Assembly (NCBI RefSeq): GCF_011044255.1
Contig: NZ_CP049107.1
Location: 62,001 to 126,000, forward strand
Length of the DNA stretch: 64,000 bases
Direction: 5' to 3'
Origin: Rhizorhabdus phycosphaerae
Lineage (GTDB): Bacteria; Pseudomonadota; Alphaproteobacteria; Sphingomonadales; Sphingomonadaceae
Numbering within the stretch: the first letter of the stretch is position 1; the number at the start of each line of letters is the position of its first letter. Positions 43,027 through 53,016 of this stretch are shown one piece after another. The notes under the pieces are model-generated. The model saw only the letters and a list, made by a program, of their open reading frames with translations, searched no databases and was not told where the DNA came from. A program made the position numbers and the translations under genes.

Positions 43027-44955
43027 CTATTCCTTCGGCTTGAGCAGGTCGTCGAGCCATCCCGATCGCGAACCCGTCCGCTCGAGGCGCGGATAGCGAT
43101 TGCCGCCGAAATAGGGGATGCTGACGACGCGATACTGGTCGCCGCGCCGGATGATCATCTCGATCGGCTTCTTCGTCGTTACGGCAGCGTCGATCAGGGC
43201 GGTCAGGCGCCCGGCGTCGAACGCCTCGCCTTCGACCGCGACGATATTGTCATTGTTGGTGAGGCCCGCCGCGAAGGCCGGGCTGTCCCACATCACCTGT
43301 TCGATGCTTCGATCCGCGGAATCGATCACGAGGCCGAGCGAATAGCTATAATCGGCGATCTTGCGCCGCCTTTCTTCGGTCCGCCAATAGCTGGTGGGCG
43401 TGCGCGTATAGACGAGGCGGTATCCGCCGCGGTCGATCCAGTCGAGCGGCGCATGGTCGCGTCGGCGCTCGACCCGGCTGCTGAGGAACTCCCGCCAGTC
43501 ATAGGGGACGATCGCATTGAGCGTCGCGACGACCTCGTCCAGCGTATAGGGCAGGGTACCCCAGTCGCCATCGCGCATGCCGAAAAAGGCCCGTGCGAAA
43601 TCGTCGAGCGATTTCCGGCCTTTGGTCAACGTCCGTATCTGCATGTCCGCATCCAGCCAGATGAGCATGCCCTCCGCATAATAATCCTCCGATCGCTGCA
43701 GACTCGTCCAGGGCTGAGGACGGCGGGCAGCGATGATCGGATCGTTGGTGGTGTCGATCAGCGGCCGCCAGCGGCGGCCAGGGCGGTTGTCCAACTGAGC
43801 GGCGATCATCGCGAAGGCGGCCAGCGTGTCGTCGGGCGATACCAGTCCCGAACGCGCCTGCAGCAGATAGCCCCAATATTGGGTCTGCCCTTCATAGACC
43901 CAGAGCAGCGAGTTGCGCATAGGCGTATTGAAATCCGGCGTGTAAAGGTCGGCGCCGCGCCGATATTTGCCGTTCCAGCTATGGGCATATTCGTGAGGAA
44001 GCAGGTTGCGCCTCGCGGTCTGCTCGTCCCAGCGCGTGAAATATCCGGTCGCCACGCCATTCTCGCTCGAGCGCTGATGCTCGAGGCCGATACCGCCCAG
44101 CCGGTCGGTGATCGACAGCAGGAATTCGTAGCGGTCATAATGTTCGGCGCCGAACAGGCGGACCGCCTGATCGACGAGGTTGCGGTGCAGAGCGATCTGC
44201 TCGTCGCTGGCGCGCAATTCGGCAGGACTGTCGCCTGCGATATTCAGCCGAACCTTCGGGCTGAGCATGACCTGTCGGAAATGTGCGCCGGCAAGCATCG
44301 GGCTGTCGACGAGCGTCTCGAAATCGACCGGCTTGAAGCGAACCCAGCCATCGGTTTCGCCGGTGTCGGGGGTGAGGGCAGTACCATAGCCCCAGCCGGA
44401 CGGGAGCTTCGCCGAAGCCGCGACCTGGATGCCGCGCGTGAAATAGCCTGCGGGGTAGAAGGCGACCAGGTTCCACTGCAGGCTCAGCATTTCGCGGGTC
44501 ATGACCACGCGGCCCTGGCTGGTGCTGACCGGCGAGACATAGTCGAAGCTCAGGTCCAGGCTGGAAACGCCGGGAGGCACGTCGACCGCGATCGCATAGA
44601 CGTCGACCGGGTCGCGTTTCCAGTCGAGCGGCTTGCCGCCGGCGCTGATCCGGAGGTTGGCGATGTCGTCGATCGGACCGCGCGGCGCATGGTTGCCGGG
44701 AAGCCACTGCGGATAGAGAAGATAGAGCGTGCCGGGCTTGTCGACCGGGATGCGCTCCTGCACTGCGAACACGCCGCGTGCGACATCGGTGGCGTCGACC
44801 TCGAGCGCGAGCGTCCCCGGGTAGGCGACGTCACGCGGTGCCGGCAGATGGCGCTCGATCGGCAGAGGTTGCGGCCGGCTGTTTTCGGCGGCGGGGGCCG
44901 CGACGGCGGCGAGGGAGAGAAGGATCGGCGGGGCAATTCTGCGGTAAAGACGCAT
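43027..44955 (-). CDS. Secreted M61 glycyl aminopeptidase with PDZ domain
   Basis: A 642-residue exported zinc peptidase of family M61. A signal peptide ends near AAVAAPAAEN. The zinc motif is HEYAH (H321, E322, H325), with the third ligand glutamate E355 in LWVYEGQTQYWG. A beta-rich N-terminal domain (about 40-240) precedes it, and a PDZ domain lies near 555-630 (SLGLVIDS.. IEQVMWDSPAFAAGLTNNDNIVAVEGEAF). It probably trims glycine- or alanine-ended peptides in the periplasm. The signal-peptide ATG is preferred to upstream in-frame starts. Confidence 0.92.
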   Translation of the reverse strand: MRLYRRIAPPILLSLAAVAAPAAENSRPQPLPIERHLPAPRDVAYPGTLALEVDATDVARGVFAVQERIPVDKPGTLYLLYPQWLPGNHAPRGPIDDIANLRISAGGKPLDWKRDPVDVYAIAVDVPPGVSSLDLSFDYVSPVSTSQGRVVMTREMLSLQWNLVAFYPAGYFTRGIQVAASAKLPSGWGYGTALTPDTGETDGWVRFKPVDFETLVDSPMLAGAHFRQVMLSPKVRLNIAGDSPAELRASDEQIALHRNLVDQAVRLFGAEHYDRYEFLLSITDRLGGIGLEHQRSSENGVATGYFTRWDEQTARRNLLPHEYAHSWNGKYRRGADLYTPDFNTPMRNSLLWVYEGQTQYWGYLLQARSGLVSPDDTLAAFAMIAAQLDNRPGRRWRPLIDTTNDPIIAARRPQPWTSLQRSEDYYAEGMLIWLDADMQIRTLTKGRKSLDDFARAFFGMRDGDWGTLPYTLDEVVATLNAIVPYDWREFLSSRVERRRDHAPLDWIDRGGYRLVYTRTPTSYWRTEERRRKIADYSYSLGLVIDSADRSIEQVMWDSPAFAAGLTNNDNIVAVEGEAFDAGRLTALIDAAVTTKKPIEMIIRRGDQYRVVSIPYFGGNRYPRLERTGSRSGWLDDLLKPKE

Positions 44956-45143
44956 CGCGGGGAGTAATCCGTGGTTCCTGATCGGGTTCAACATGCCGCC
45001 TGGGCCATGGTTCGTCACCCCGTCGGGCGCGCGGACACATAAAAAAACAGCGATGGCTGCCAATCAGCGGATGCTGTCGAAGCTTGTGATGGAGCCGCGC
45101 AAGGCCCTTTCCCCCCGTGCCCCTTAGCCGCTACAGCAACGCA

Positions 45144-47414
45144 ATGACCGATATCGCCGAGCTACCCGACGACAGCATCCGCAACACGCCTTTCGACAGC
45201 GCCCTGTCCGACCGCTATCTCGTTTATGCGCTGTCGACGATCACGGCGCGCTCGCTCCCCGATGTTCGCGACGGGTTGAAGCCGGTCCATCGGCGGCTTT
45301 TGTGGGCGATGCGCCTGCTGCGGCTGGACCCCAGCGCCGGCTACAAGAAATGCGCGCGCGTGGTCGGCGACGTGATCGGCAAATATCATCCGCATGGCGA
45401 CCAGTCGGTCTATGATGCGATGGTCCGCCTCGCCCAGAGCTTCTCGCTGCGCTACCCGCTGGTCGACGGCCAGGGCAATTTCGGCAATGTCGACGGCGAT
45501 AATGCGGCGGCGATGCGCTATACCGAGGCGCGGCTGACGACGGCGGCCGGCGACCTCATGGCCGGACTCGACGAGGGCACGGTCGAGTTCCGACCGACCT
45601 ACAATGGCGAGGAGGAAGAGCCCGAGATCTTCCCCGGGCTGTTCCCCAATCTTCTCGCCAATGGCGCCAGCGGCATCGCCGTCGGCATGGCGACCTCGAT
45701 CCCCCCGCATAATGTTGCCGAACTGGTCGACGCCTGCGTGCATCTGATCGACCGGCCCGAAGCCGAGACGTCCGAGCTCCTGCAATATGTTCAGGGACCG
45801 GATTTCCCCACCGGCGGGATTCTCGTCGACAGCGCCGCGTCGATCGCGGAGGCCTATGCGACCGGGCGCGGCGCGTTCCGCGTCCGCGCGCGTATCGAAC
45901 GGATCGACGAGAAGGGGGGCGGCTGGCACCTCGTCGTCAGCGAGATTCCCTATCAGGTCCAGAAGTCCAAGCTGATCGAACAGATCGCGGAGCTGGTGAA
46001 CGAAAAGAAGCTGCCGATCCTCGCCGACGTTCGCGACGAGAGCGACGAGGATATCCGCATCATTCTCGAACCGCGCAGCCGGACGGTCGATCCCGACATG
46101 CTGATGGAGAGCCTGTTCCGCCTGACCGAACTGGAAGTCAGGATCTCGCTCAACCTGAACGTGCTCGACGAACATCGCACACCGATGGTGATGAGCCTGA
46201 AGCAGGCGCTGTCCGCCTGGCTGAAGCACCAGTTCGAGGTGCTCGTGCGGCGCTCGCAGCACCGGCTCGCGAAGATCGCCGACCGGATCGAACTGCTCGA
46301 CGGCTATCTGATCGTTTATCTCAATCTCGACCGGGTCATCCAGATCATCCGCGAGGAGGACGAACCCAAGGCGGTGATGATGGAGGAGTTCGGCCTGAAC
46401 GACCGTCAGGCCGAAGCGATCCTCAACATGCGGCTGCGCAGCTTGCGCAAGCTCGAGGAGATGGAAATCCGCCGCGAGCGAAATACGCTCGACGCCGAGG
46501 CGAAGGAACTCGATGCGCTCGTCGCCAGCCCGGCACGCCAGCGCACGCGGATGAAGCGCGATCTCGCGGCAATGCGCGAGCGCTATGGACCCGAAACGAA
46601 GCTTGGCGCGCGGCGCACGTCGGTGTCGGAGGCCGCTCCGGCGCGCGAAATCCCGCTCGAGGCAATGATCGAGCGGGAGCCGGTCACGGTCATCCTCTCC
46701 CAGCGGGGATGGATTCGGGCGATGAAGGGCCATCTGGACGATGCGGCGGTGGCTGCGGTGAAGTTCAAGGAGGGCGACGGCCCCGATCACGCGATCCGTG
46801 CCCAGACCACCGATCGCATCCTGCTCGCGACCGACCAGGGGCGATTCCATACGCTGCCCGCCGACAAGCTGCCTGGGGGCAGGGGCTTTGGCGAACCGGT
46901 CCGGCTGTTCGCCGACATCGAAGCCGATGCCCGCATCATTGCGCTGCTGGCGGCGCGGCCGGGGGCCGAGCTGCTGCTGGCGGCCGCAGACGGCAAGGGC
47001 TTCGTGGTGGACATGGCCGATGTGACTGCCGAGACCCGCAAGGGCAAGCAGGTCGTCAATCTTCGTGAAGGCGGGCGGCTGAAGGTCGTTCATTCCATCG
47101 CGCCCACCGACGACTATGTCGCGGCGATCGGCGACAACCGGAAGATGGTCGTCTTCCCCCTGTCCGAACTGCCGCGCATGGGCCGCGGACAGGGCGTCGC
47201 GATCCAGCGTTACAAGGATGGCGGATTGTCCGACGCTATCAGCTTCCGCCTCGATGACGGGCTCAGCTGGACGATGGGCGGTGAGACCGGGCGGACCCGC
47301 ACCGAGAGCGACCTGACTCCGTGGCGCGCGGCGCGCGGCGCGGCCGGCCGGATGCCGCCGGTCGGCTTTCCGCGCGACAATCGCTTCCGTCCCCAAGGGT
47401 GGACAAAGGCTTAA
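45144..47414 (+). CDS. parC: DNA topoisomerase IV subunit A
   Basis: A 756-residue type IIA topoisomerase subunit that decatenates sister chromosomes. [32 protein letters not shown] opens the breakage-reunion domain, [20 protein letters not shown] is the quinolone-resistance region, and the DNA-linking tyrosine is Y126 in [12 protein letters not shown]. The C-terminal ~250 residues form the DNA-wrapping blades (for example GRGFGEPV and GKGFVVDM). The length and degenerate GyrA-box (no QRRGGKG) indicate ParC rather than GyrA. Start ATG 45144 is preferred to GTG 45117. Confidence 0.94.
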   Translation: MTDIAELPDDSIRNTPFDSALSDRYLVYALSTITARSLPDVRDGLKPVHRRLLWAMRLLRLDPSAGYKKCARVVGDVIGKYHPHGDQSVYDAMVRLAQSFSLRYPLVDGQGNFGNVDGDNAAAMRYTEARLTTAAGDLMAGLDEGTVEFRPTYNGEEEEPEIFPGLFPNLLANGASGIAVGMATSIPPHNVAELVDACVHLIDRPEAETSELLQYVQGPDFPTGGILVDSAASIAEAYATGRGAFRVRARIERIDEKGGGWHLVVSEIPYQVQKSKLIEQIAELVNEKKLPILADVRDESDEDIRIILEPRSRTVDPDMLMESLFRLTELEVRISLNLNVLDEHRTPMVMSLKQALSAWLKHQFEVLVRRSQHRLAKIADRIELLDGYLIVYLNLDRVIQIIREEDEPKAVMMEEFGLNDRQAEAILNMRLRSLRKLEEMEIRRERNTLDAEAKELDALVASPARQRTRMKRDLAAMRERYGPETKLGARRTSVSEAAPAREIPLEAMIEREPVTVILSQRGWIRAMKGHLDDAAVAAVKFKEGDGPDHAIRAQTTDRILLATDQGRFHTLPADKLPGGRGFGEPVRLFADIEADARIIALLAARPGAELLLAAADGKGFVVDMADVTAETRKGKQVVNLREGGRLKVVHSIAPTDDYVAAIGDNRKMVVFPLSELPRMGRGQGVAIQRYKDGGLSDAISFRLDDGLSWTMGGETGRTRTESDLTPWRAARGAAGRMPPVGFPRDNRFRPQGWTKA

Positions 47415-47430
47415 GGCCTCGGAAACAGAG

Positions 47431-47452
47431 CATTAACCCTGCGCTGTTAATG
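47431..47452. promoter_or_regulatory. Inverted repeat CATTAAC-N8-GTTAATG before the c-di-GMP gene
   Basis: Perfect 7-base arms ending 10 bases before the ATG of the GGDEF-EAL gene. The GTTAA half-sites resemble CtrA-type TTAAC elements, but the spacing (TTAA-N10-TTAA) is not the classical N7. It may be an operator for another regulator, or the ribosome-binding region folded as a hairpin. Confidence 0.45.
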
Positions 47453-47462
47453 CCGATCCACC

Positions 47463-49247
47463 ATGCGGGCGGCAAAAACCCATAGCGAAGAGGTGGCTGA
47501 GGCCCCCGGTGGCGATGCCGCCGCCCCGGGAACCATGTTCCCGGCCGCGCTGCAGGAACTGCTGGATACGCCGCGCACGGCGGCGCAGCAGGAGTTCATC
47601 GACACGCTGCCGATCGCGATCGCCTTGCTCTGCCTGGCGGAGGGCAAGCCCAGCATATTGGCGAGAAACCGGTCTTTCCTGGAGCTTGCCGGGCGGCGGG
47701 CCAGTCCGCCCCCGACGGACAGCGCACGCGAACTCTGCCCGGGGATCGGTTTGCCGCTGGTACCCGAGATTCGCGATTTCCTGGCGTCCGATGAGCGGGA
47801 ACGCGGTTTCGACATGCAGGAAGGCGACGGCATCAGCGGTCGCCACTTCGCGGTTCGGCTCGTGCGTCTGAGCGGAGGCGACTCGCCCGTGCCGCGGTGC
47901 ATCCTGTCGCTGATCGATCGGACCCAGCAGGTCGAGGGCGAGCGTTCGTTGCGCACGCAGATGCTGCGCGACAGCCTGACCGGCTTGCCGAATCGCGCGG
48001 CATTCGCCGAGCAGGTCGAGAATGCGATGCTGAACTTCGAGACCGAGGGGCGCCAGTTCGCGATATTGCTGATCGACCTCACGCGTTTCAGCCGGGTCAA
48101 TGAAGGTGTGGGTTCGCTCGCCGGGGATGAACTGATCATCACCGTCGCCCGCCGCCTCGTGTCCACGCTGCGCGCCGGCGACGTACTGGCCCGGCTGGTG
48201 GGCGACGAATTCGCGGTGCTGCTCAGCGTGGCCGACGACCCCTCCGAGGCTATGCGCGCGGCGCGCCGCATCCAGGCGTCGCTCGCGACGCCGATCCGCC
48301 TGGGCGAGCTCGAGATCAAGATCGACTGCGCCGTCGGCGTGGCGATGATGGCGTCGGCGATCGACGATGCCGAGGACCTGATCCGCAACGCGCAATTCGC
48401 CATGAAGCGCGCCAAGGGGTCGGGCCATGCCGAACTCTACCAGGCCTGCGACAGCACCGCAGCGCGCCAGCGCTTCAGCCTCGAGACCGAGCTGCGGCGT
48501 GCGATCGAGCGGGACCAGCTGACGCTCGCTTTTCAGCCGCTGATCGAGCTCGCGACGGGCAAGGTCGTCGGATATGAGGCGCTCGCCCGCTGGGACCATG
48601 CGGAAAAGGGGCCGATATCGCCCGCCGAGTTCATCCCGGTCGCCGAGGAGTCCGGGCTGATCGTCCAGCTCGGGCGCTGGGCATTGCGCGCCGCCACGCG
48701 GACGCTTGCCGAATGGGACCGGATGGCCGGGATGCAGCTGCCCGTCCACATGTCGGTCAACGTGTCGGCGGTGCAGTTTCAGCGCGACGATGTCGTGTCC
48801 GCAGTCCAGGCCGCGCTTGCCGAAAGCGGCATCGCCGGAAGCCGGCTCAAGATCGAGCTTACCGAAAGCTGCATCGTCAGCGACCCTTCCGGCATCGCCA
48901 CGGTTCTTCGCGCGATCCATGACCTCGACGTGATGATCGCCATGGACGATTTCGGGACCGGCTATTCGAGCCTCGCTTATCTCCAGAAGCTGCCGATCGA
49001 CGTCCTCAAGATCGACCGCAGTTTCATCGCGCCGATGCTGGTCGATCGCGACTCGGTCGCCATCGTGCGCGCGATTCTCGGCCTCGCTTCGGCGCTCGGC
49101 ATGACCACGACCGCCGAAGGCGTCGAATCGGAGCAGCTGGTCGAAACCCTGATCGGTCTTGGATGCGATGTGGCCCAGGGCTATTATTTTGCCCGCCCGC
49201 TGCCCTCCGACCGGGCCTATGCCTATTGGCGCGAGCGCAAGCTCTGA
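47463..49247 (+). CDS. c-di-GMP phosphodiesterase with PAS-like, degenerate GGDEF and EAL domains
   Basis: A 594-residue cytoplasmic signalling protein. A PAS-like region (about 40-155) is followed by a GGDEF domain (about 165-325) whose active site reads RLVGDEF (246-250 VGDEF) instead of GGDEF, so cyclase activity is doubtful; it may bind GTP as a regulator. The EAL domain has the signature YEALARW (E372-L374), ELTES, DDFGTGYSSLAYLQKLPIDVLKIDRSF and AEGVE, all the residues needed to hydrolyse c-di-GMP. It likely lowers c-di-GMP and favours motility. Its end overlaps the convergent CCA gene by 25 bases. Confidence 0.92.
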   Translation: MRAAKTHSEEVAEAPGGDAAAPGTMFPAALQELLDTPRTAAQQEFIDTLPIAIALLCLAEGKPSILARNRSFLELAGRRASPPPTDSARELCPGIGLPLVPEIRDFLASDERERGFDMQEGDGISGRHFAVRLVRLSGGDSPVPRCILSLIDRTQQVEGERSLRTQMLRDSLTGLPNRAAFAEQVENAMLNFETEGRQFAILLIDLTRFSRVNEGVGSLAGDELIITVARRLVSTLRAGDVLARLVGDEFAVLLSVADDPSEAMRAARRIQASLATPIRLGELEIKIDCAVGVAMMASAIDDAEDLIRNAQFAMKRAKGSGHAELYQACDSTAARQRFSLETELRRAIERDQLTLAFQPLIELATGKVVGYEALARWDHAEKGPISPAEFIPVAEESGLIVQLGRWALRAATRTLAEWDRMAGMQLPVHMSVNVSAVQFQRDDVVSAVQAALAESGIAGSRLKIELTESCIVSDPSGIATVLRAIHDLDVMIAMDDFGTGYSSLAYLQKLPIDVLKIDRSFIAPMLVDRDSVAIVRAILGLASALGMTTTAEGVESEQLVETLIGLGCDVAQGYYFARPLPSDRAYAYWRERKL

Positions 49248-50428
49248 TCCACCGCTTGGCGCGCGAGTAGCGTCACGCGCTCACCGTCAGGAAAATCCTC
49301 TTCGATCCATTGCCGCTCGATTCGCTGCAGGGTCGCCGCGACGACAGGCCCGGGCTGCAGGCCCATGGCGATCAGTTCGCCTCCGCCCAGCGGCAGGCGC
49401 GGTCTTTCCCACCCACTCAGCTGATCGAGGCCGAGATGCTCCGCATCGACCTCTCCGCGCAGCAGCAGATCGATCGCGACATCGTCGCCGAAGCGATAGG
49501 CGAGCGCGCGGGCTGGGCCGGTCGCGGCGCTCGCGCCAAGCTCCAGTCGGCGCGTCGCCAGCTTCGAGAGCTTGAGGCGGCGGGCGATGGCAACCGCGGT
49601 CTCCGGATCCTGCGGCAGCAGCGCACCGAGGCGGCGCAGGCTATCGGGACGGGTACCGCTCAGCTGCTCGCGTGCGACGAGGCGGGCGAGGCGATCGGCG
49701 CCGTCCGTATCGATTTCGGGAATGATCGGACGAAACAGGCCATTGTCGAGCATCAGCGCGATCGTCGGCGCGGGGTTGGTGCCGCCGAGCAGCTTGAGCA
49801 GTTCGTCGGCGATCCGTTCGCGCGACAGGGCCATGAGATCGTTCGCCCGCGCAACGCAGGCCTGCATCGCCTCCGCATCCGGCTCTCCCCGGCCGAATCG
49901 CTCGTGGAAGCGGAAGAAGCGCAGGATCCGGAGATGATCCTCGGCGATACGGTGCAGGGCGTCGCCGATGAAGCGGACCCTGCCGTCGCGGAGATCGTTG
50001 AGTCCGTCGAAATAGTCGAACAGCTCGCCGGTCACAGGATCGGCGGACAGCGCGTTGATGGTGAAGTCGCGGCGTGCCGCATCCTCGCGCCATTCATCCG
50101 TGAACGCCACCGTCGCGTGCCGGCCGTCGGTCGACAGATCGCGTCGCAGCGTCGTGACCTCGACCGGGCCGGAGGGAATGAGCGCGGTGACGGTCCCATG
50201 GGCAAGACCCGTGGGAATCGCCTTGAAGCCTGCGGCGACGATCCGGTTCATACTCTCCTCGGGACGCCAGCGGGTTGCGCAATCGACGTCCTTCACGGGC
50301 AAGCCCAGCAGGCTGTCGCGCACCGCTCCACCGACGAAGCGGATCATTCCGTCCGATGCGCCTAGAGCCTCCATCAGGCGATCGAGCCCTTCGGCGCGGC
50401 GCCAGTCCGTATCCGGCAGGCGCGTCAT
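49223..50428 (-). CDS. cca: CCA tRNA nucleotidyltransferase/poly(A) polymerase family
   Basis: A 401-residue class II nucleotidyltransferase adding or repairing the 3' CCA of tRNAs. The head domain shows VGGAVRDSLLGLPVKDVDCATRW (the metal-binding DxD is DVD), and RRDFTINALSADP is the typical second motif. DALHRIAEDHLRILRFFRFHERFG is the neck. The body domain runs to the end. The start at 50428 overlaps the Nudix gene by 4 bases. Confidence 0.93.
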   Translation of the reverse strand: MTRLPDTDWRRAEGLDRLMEALGASDGMIRFVGGAVRDSLLGLPVKDVDCATRWRPEESMNRIVAAGFKAIPTGLAHGTVTALIPSGPVEVTTLRRDLSTDGRHATVAFTDEWREDAARRDFTINALSADPVTGELFDYFDGLNDLRDGRVRFIGDALHRIAEDHLRILRFFRFHERFGRGEPDAEAMQACVARANDLMALSRERIADELLKLLGGTNPAPTIALMLDNGLFRPIIPEIDTDGADRLARLVAREQLSGTRPDSLRRLGALLPQDPETAVAIARRLKLSKLATRRLELGASAATGPARALAYRFGDDVAIDLLLRGEVDAEHLGLDQLSGWERPRLPLGGGELIAMGLQPGPVVAATLQRIERQWIEEDFPDGERVTLLARQAVDQSLRSRQ

Positions 50429-51036
50429 GCCGCGAGCCCTACAGCCGCCCGCAGGCGCGGTGCCATGGCCACGATCAGCCCGGCCGTCACCCCCCAGATG
50501 CGCTCGCTGGGCCAGTCGATTTCGAAATAGTGCCGCTCGATCCCGCGCAGCGTGCCGCTCTTCCTCAGATGATGGGCATCTGACAGGAGATGATCGAGAG
50601 GGACTTCGAACAGACCGGCAACCTCCGCCTCGTGCGGGCGCAGATCGAGGCCGTCGGGAATGACGCCGATGACCGGCGTGATCAGATAACCCGAGCCGGT
50701 GGCGTAGGGGCGCGCCGTGCCGACCACGTCGACGCGGTCTGGCGGCAAGGCGACCTCTTCCCAGGCCTCGCGCAGGGCGCCGTCGATCGGACCGGCATCC
50801 TCGGGATCGAGGCGCCCCCCGGGAAACGCCACCTGGCCGGCATGCGCACGGAGCCCGGCGTGGCGGACCGTGAACAACACGCGGGGGCGCGGCGCCTCGA
50901 TGATCGGCATCAATATGGCGGCGGGCACCAGGCTGCGCAGGTCGGAGACGAGCTCCTCCTGTTCGATGATGGGTTCTTGCTGAAGATCGGGCGCATCCGC
51001 CAGGCTCCGGCGGAGCCGTTCGGCCAGACCGCTCAT
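50425..51036 (-). CDS. Nudix hydrolase, probable CoA pyrophosphatase (NudL-like)
   Basis: A 203-residue hydrolase that probably splits CoA into phosphopantetheine and 3',5'-ADP. The Nudix box FPGGRLDPEDAGPIDGALREAWEEVAL contains the metal-binding REAWEE, and VRHAGLRAHAGQVAFPGG is the preceding CoA-type segment. It overlaps DUF1285 and cca genes by 4 bases each, a tight three-gene unit seen in many alphaproteobacteria. The link to tRNA repair is only by context. Confidence 0.92.
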   Translation of the reverse strand: MSGLAERLRRSLADAPDLQQEPIIEQEELVSDLRSLVPAAILMPIIEAPRPRVLFTVRHAGLRAHAGQVAFPGGRLDPEDAGPIDGALREAWEEVALPPDRVDVVGTARPYATGSGYLITPVIGVIPDGLDLRPHEAEVAGLFEVPLDHLLSDAHHLRKSGTLRGIERHYFEIDWPSERIWGVTAGLIVAMAPRLRAAVGLAA

Positions 51037-51599
51037 TCGTCCCCCAGGCGGAAGAAGGCCCCGTTGCTCCACAGGCCCACCGGCTCGTTTTCTTCCTCCA
51101 AGGCAAGGTCGACCAGGGCATAATAGACCGGCCGGTTGATCAGCGCCTTCAACCCGCCCCGCACCTCCAGATAAGGGTGGGGGCCATCGTCCCGCTGGCA
51201 TATCTCCAGAGGATGTTCCCGATCCGCAACGACGACGTCGTCCGTGTTCAGGCGGAAGGCCAGGCGACGATCGCGGCCTGAGCCCTCTGACTTCAGTTCG
51301 ACCGCGAGGAAAGGGGCGTCGTCCACGCCGATCGACAGGCGTTCGGCCGGCGTCACCAGAACATAGCTACCATCCTCCTCGCGCCGGAGGATCGTCGAGA
51401 AGAGCCTGACCATCGCCGGGCGGCCGATCGGCGAGCCTTCGTGAAACCAGGTGCCGTCGCGCGCGATGCGCATGTGGCTGTCGCCACAATGCGGCGGATT
51501 CCAGCGTTCGACGGGGGGCAGGCGGTTTTCCGCAGCGTAGCGGGCGATCTCCTGCAGCGACGCTGCGGCGAAGTCCGGGGCGGGGTTGCTTTCGGGCAT
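51033..51599 (-). CDS. DUF1285 domain protein
   Basis: A 188-residue soluble protein recognised as DUF1285 by PPVERWNPPHCGDSHMRIARDGTWFHEGSPIGRP and LVTPAERLSIGVDDAPFLAVEL. The family is widespread next to CoA-pyrophosphatase and CCA genes, but its biochemical role is unknown. It is the first gene of the DUF1285-Nudix-cca unit and overlaps the next by 4 bases. Confidence 0.9.
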   Translation of the reverse strand: MPESNPAPDFAAASLQEIARYAAENRLPPVERWNPPHCGDSHMRIARDGTWFHEGSPIGRPAMVRLFSTILRREEDGSYVLVTPAERLSIGVDDAPFLAVELKSEGSGRDRRLAFRLNTDDVVVADREHPLEICQRDDGPHPYLEVRGGLKALINRPVYYALVDLALEEENEPVGLWSNGAFFRLGDE

Positions 51600-51660
51600 G
51601 GCGGCGATGTGCCCCTTAAGCCAGCGCTCTACAAGAGGCGGCTTCCCCCAATATGCGGCA

Positions 51661-52206
51661 TCACGCCGGGCGGAGTTGTCGGTCCGTCGCAGCCGTCGGG
51701 AGCATCCGTGGCCGAAGCACGCCTTCTCGCATCACCTTCTGCCCCGGGCGCAGCCGCACCAGCAAACGGTCGCGGTCCACCGGTCCCGGCAGCTCCCAGC
51801 CTGCGGTCGCTTCTGCGCGGAAGCCGAAAAAGCGGCCATAATATTCGGCGTCGCCGATGAGCATCATCGGTTCCGAATCCGTGCCGTTCGCCTGTGCCAG
51901 GGCGGTATCGACCAGCTTACGGCCGATACCGTCGCGCTGGTGGTCAGGATGGACGGCAACCGGCCCGACGAGGATCAGGGGCTCGACGGCGCCGTCCGGT
52001 CCGGCGATCTCGATCGGCCAGCACTGGATGCTGCCCAGCAGCCGCTGTTCCTCGTCGAGCGCGGCAAAGCTGAGCGCCGGGCTGGCGTCCATCCCCTCGC
52101 GCAGCCGATAAGCGGTGCGTCCATGTCGGTCGGCGCCGAAGGCAAGGTCGAGCAAATTCTCGACGGCGGACGGAGCGACCGAGGTGAGGGGCACGATGCT
52201 GATCAA
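51661..52206 (-). CDS. GNAT-family N-acetyltransferase
   Basis: A 181-residue acetyltransferase fold. The acetyl-CoA binding segment is LVGPVAVHPDHQRDGIGRKLVDTAL (the Q/RxxGxG/A element), followed by EPMMLIGDAEYYGRFFGFRAEA, typical of the YhbS-like group. The C-terminal ~45 residues form an extra strand-rich tail. The acceptor substrate is not known. It starts 84 bases from the divergent GST gene. Confidence 0.88.
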   Translation of the reverse strand: MISIVPLTSVAPSAVENLLDLAFGADRHGRTAYRLREGMDASPALSFAALDEEQRLLGSIQCWPIEIAGPDGAVEPLILVGPVAVHPDHQRDGIGRKLVDTALAQANGTDSEPMMLIGDAEYYGRFFGFRAEATAGWELPGPVDRDRLLVRLRPGQKVMREGVLRPRMLPTAATDRQLRPA

Positions 52207-52289
52207 CGCGATTGGGAATCCTTGTTCGGATGGAGCGGCGCCTTTACCGTCTCGCGGCCGAATGTGAAGCAGAATCGGATGATGATTTC

Positions 52290-52925
52290 ATGAAGCTGTT
52301 CGACTCCGACTGGGCTCCCAGTCCGCGCCGCGTGCGCATCTTTCTCGCTGAGAAGGGGATCGAGGTCGAACGTGTCGCCGTCGACCTGAGGACGGGCGCT
52401 CAGCTCTCGGCCGAATATGCCGCAGTCAATCCGCAGCGGCAGACGCCTGCGTTATTGCTCGACGACGGTACGCTGATCGACGACTCGCTGGGGATATGCC
52501 GCTATTTCGAAGCCCTGCATCCCGAACCGTGCCTGTTCGGTCGAACCCCGGCGGAGATCGGCCTCATCGAGGCGTGGCTGCGGCGCATCGAGCATGACGG
52601 CTTTCAATCCGTCGCGATCGCGTTCCGCAACAGGGCCCCGGCGTTCGATGGCCGGGCCGTAGGCGGCGAATGGCCACGCATCGAACAAATAGAGGCGCTG
52701 GTCGAGCGAGGCCGGCTGATGTGGGGGGCATTCGCGGACGTTCTGGACCGGCGGCTGGAGGGAAGGAGCTTCATTGCCACCGACAGCTTCAGCATGGCTG
52801 ATATCGCGCTGCTCATCGTGATCGACTTCGGGCTGGCGACACGCTTGGCCGATCCGTTCGAAGGCCGGCCCGCGCTGCGCCGCTGGCACGAGGCCATCTC
52901 CGCCCGCCCGTCGGCGAAGGCCTGA
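52290..52925 (+). CDS. Glutathione S-transferase family protein
   Basis: A 211-residue GST. The thioredoxin-like domain begins MKLFDSDWAPSPRRVRIFLAEKGIEV, with PQRQTPALLLDDGTLIDDSLGICRYFEAL as the glutathione-binding part. The helical domain carries the N-capping motif ATDSFSMADIALLIVIDFG. A catalytic serine or cysteine is not certain; S12 or S7 are candidates. Start 52290 is preferred as homology begins there. It stands alone before the folate-like genes. Confidence 0.9.
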   Translation: MKLFDSDWAPSPRRVRIFLAEKGIEVERVAVDLRTGAQLSAEYAAVNPQRQTPALLLDDGTLIDDSLGICRYFEALHPEPCLFGRTPAEIGLIEAWLRRIEHDGFQSVAIAFRNRAPAFDGRAVGGEWPRIEQIEALVERGRLMWGAFADVLDRRLEGRSFIATDSFSMADIALLIVIDFGLATRLADPFEGRPALRRWHEAISARPSAKA

Positions 52926-53016
52926 GCTGTGGGTGACCTTGTGGACAAGTTGGGGAGCGGCTGTGGATCGGGCATAGCGTGGGGCATGGATCGCAGTCTG
53001 GCCGGATGGAATGTCG

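Noticed and set aside
42934-44967. Long open frame on the + strand, 677 codons
   Set aside because: It lies antisense to the M61 peptidase, which has a signal peptide, HEYAH and a PDZ domain. The + strand translation has no family motif and is arginine/aspartate-rich, as expected from the antisense of GC-rich codons.
45162-47396. Long open frame on the minus strand, 744 codons
   Set aside because: It is antisense to parC across its full length. The parC reading has the active tyrosine and wrapping domain; the antisense reading has no recognisable domain.
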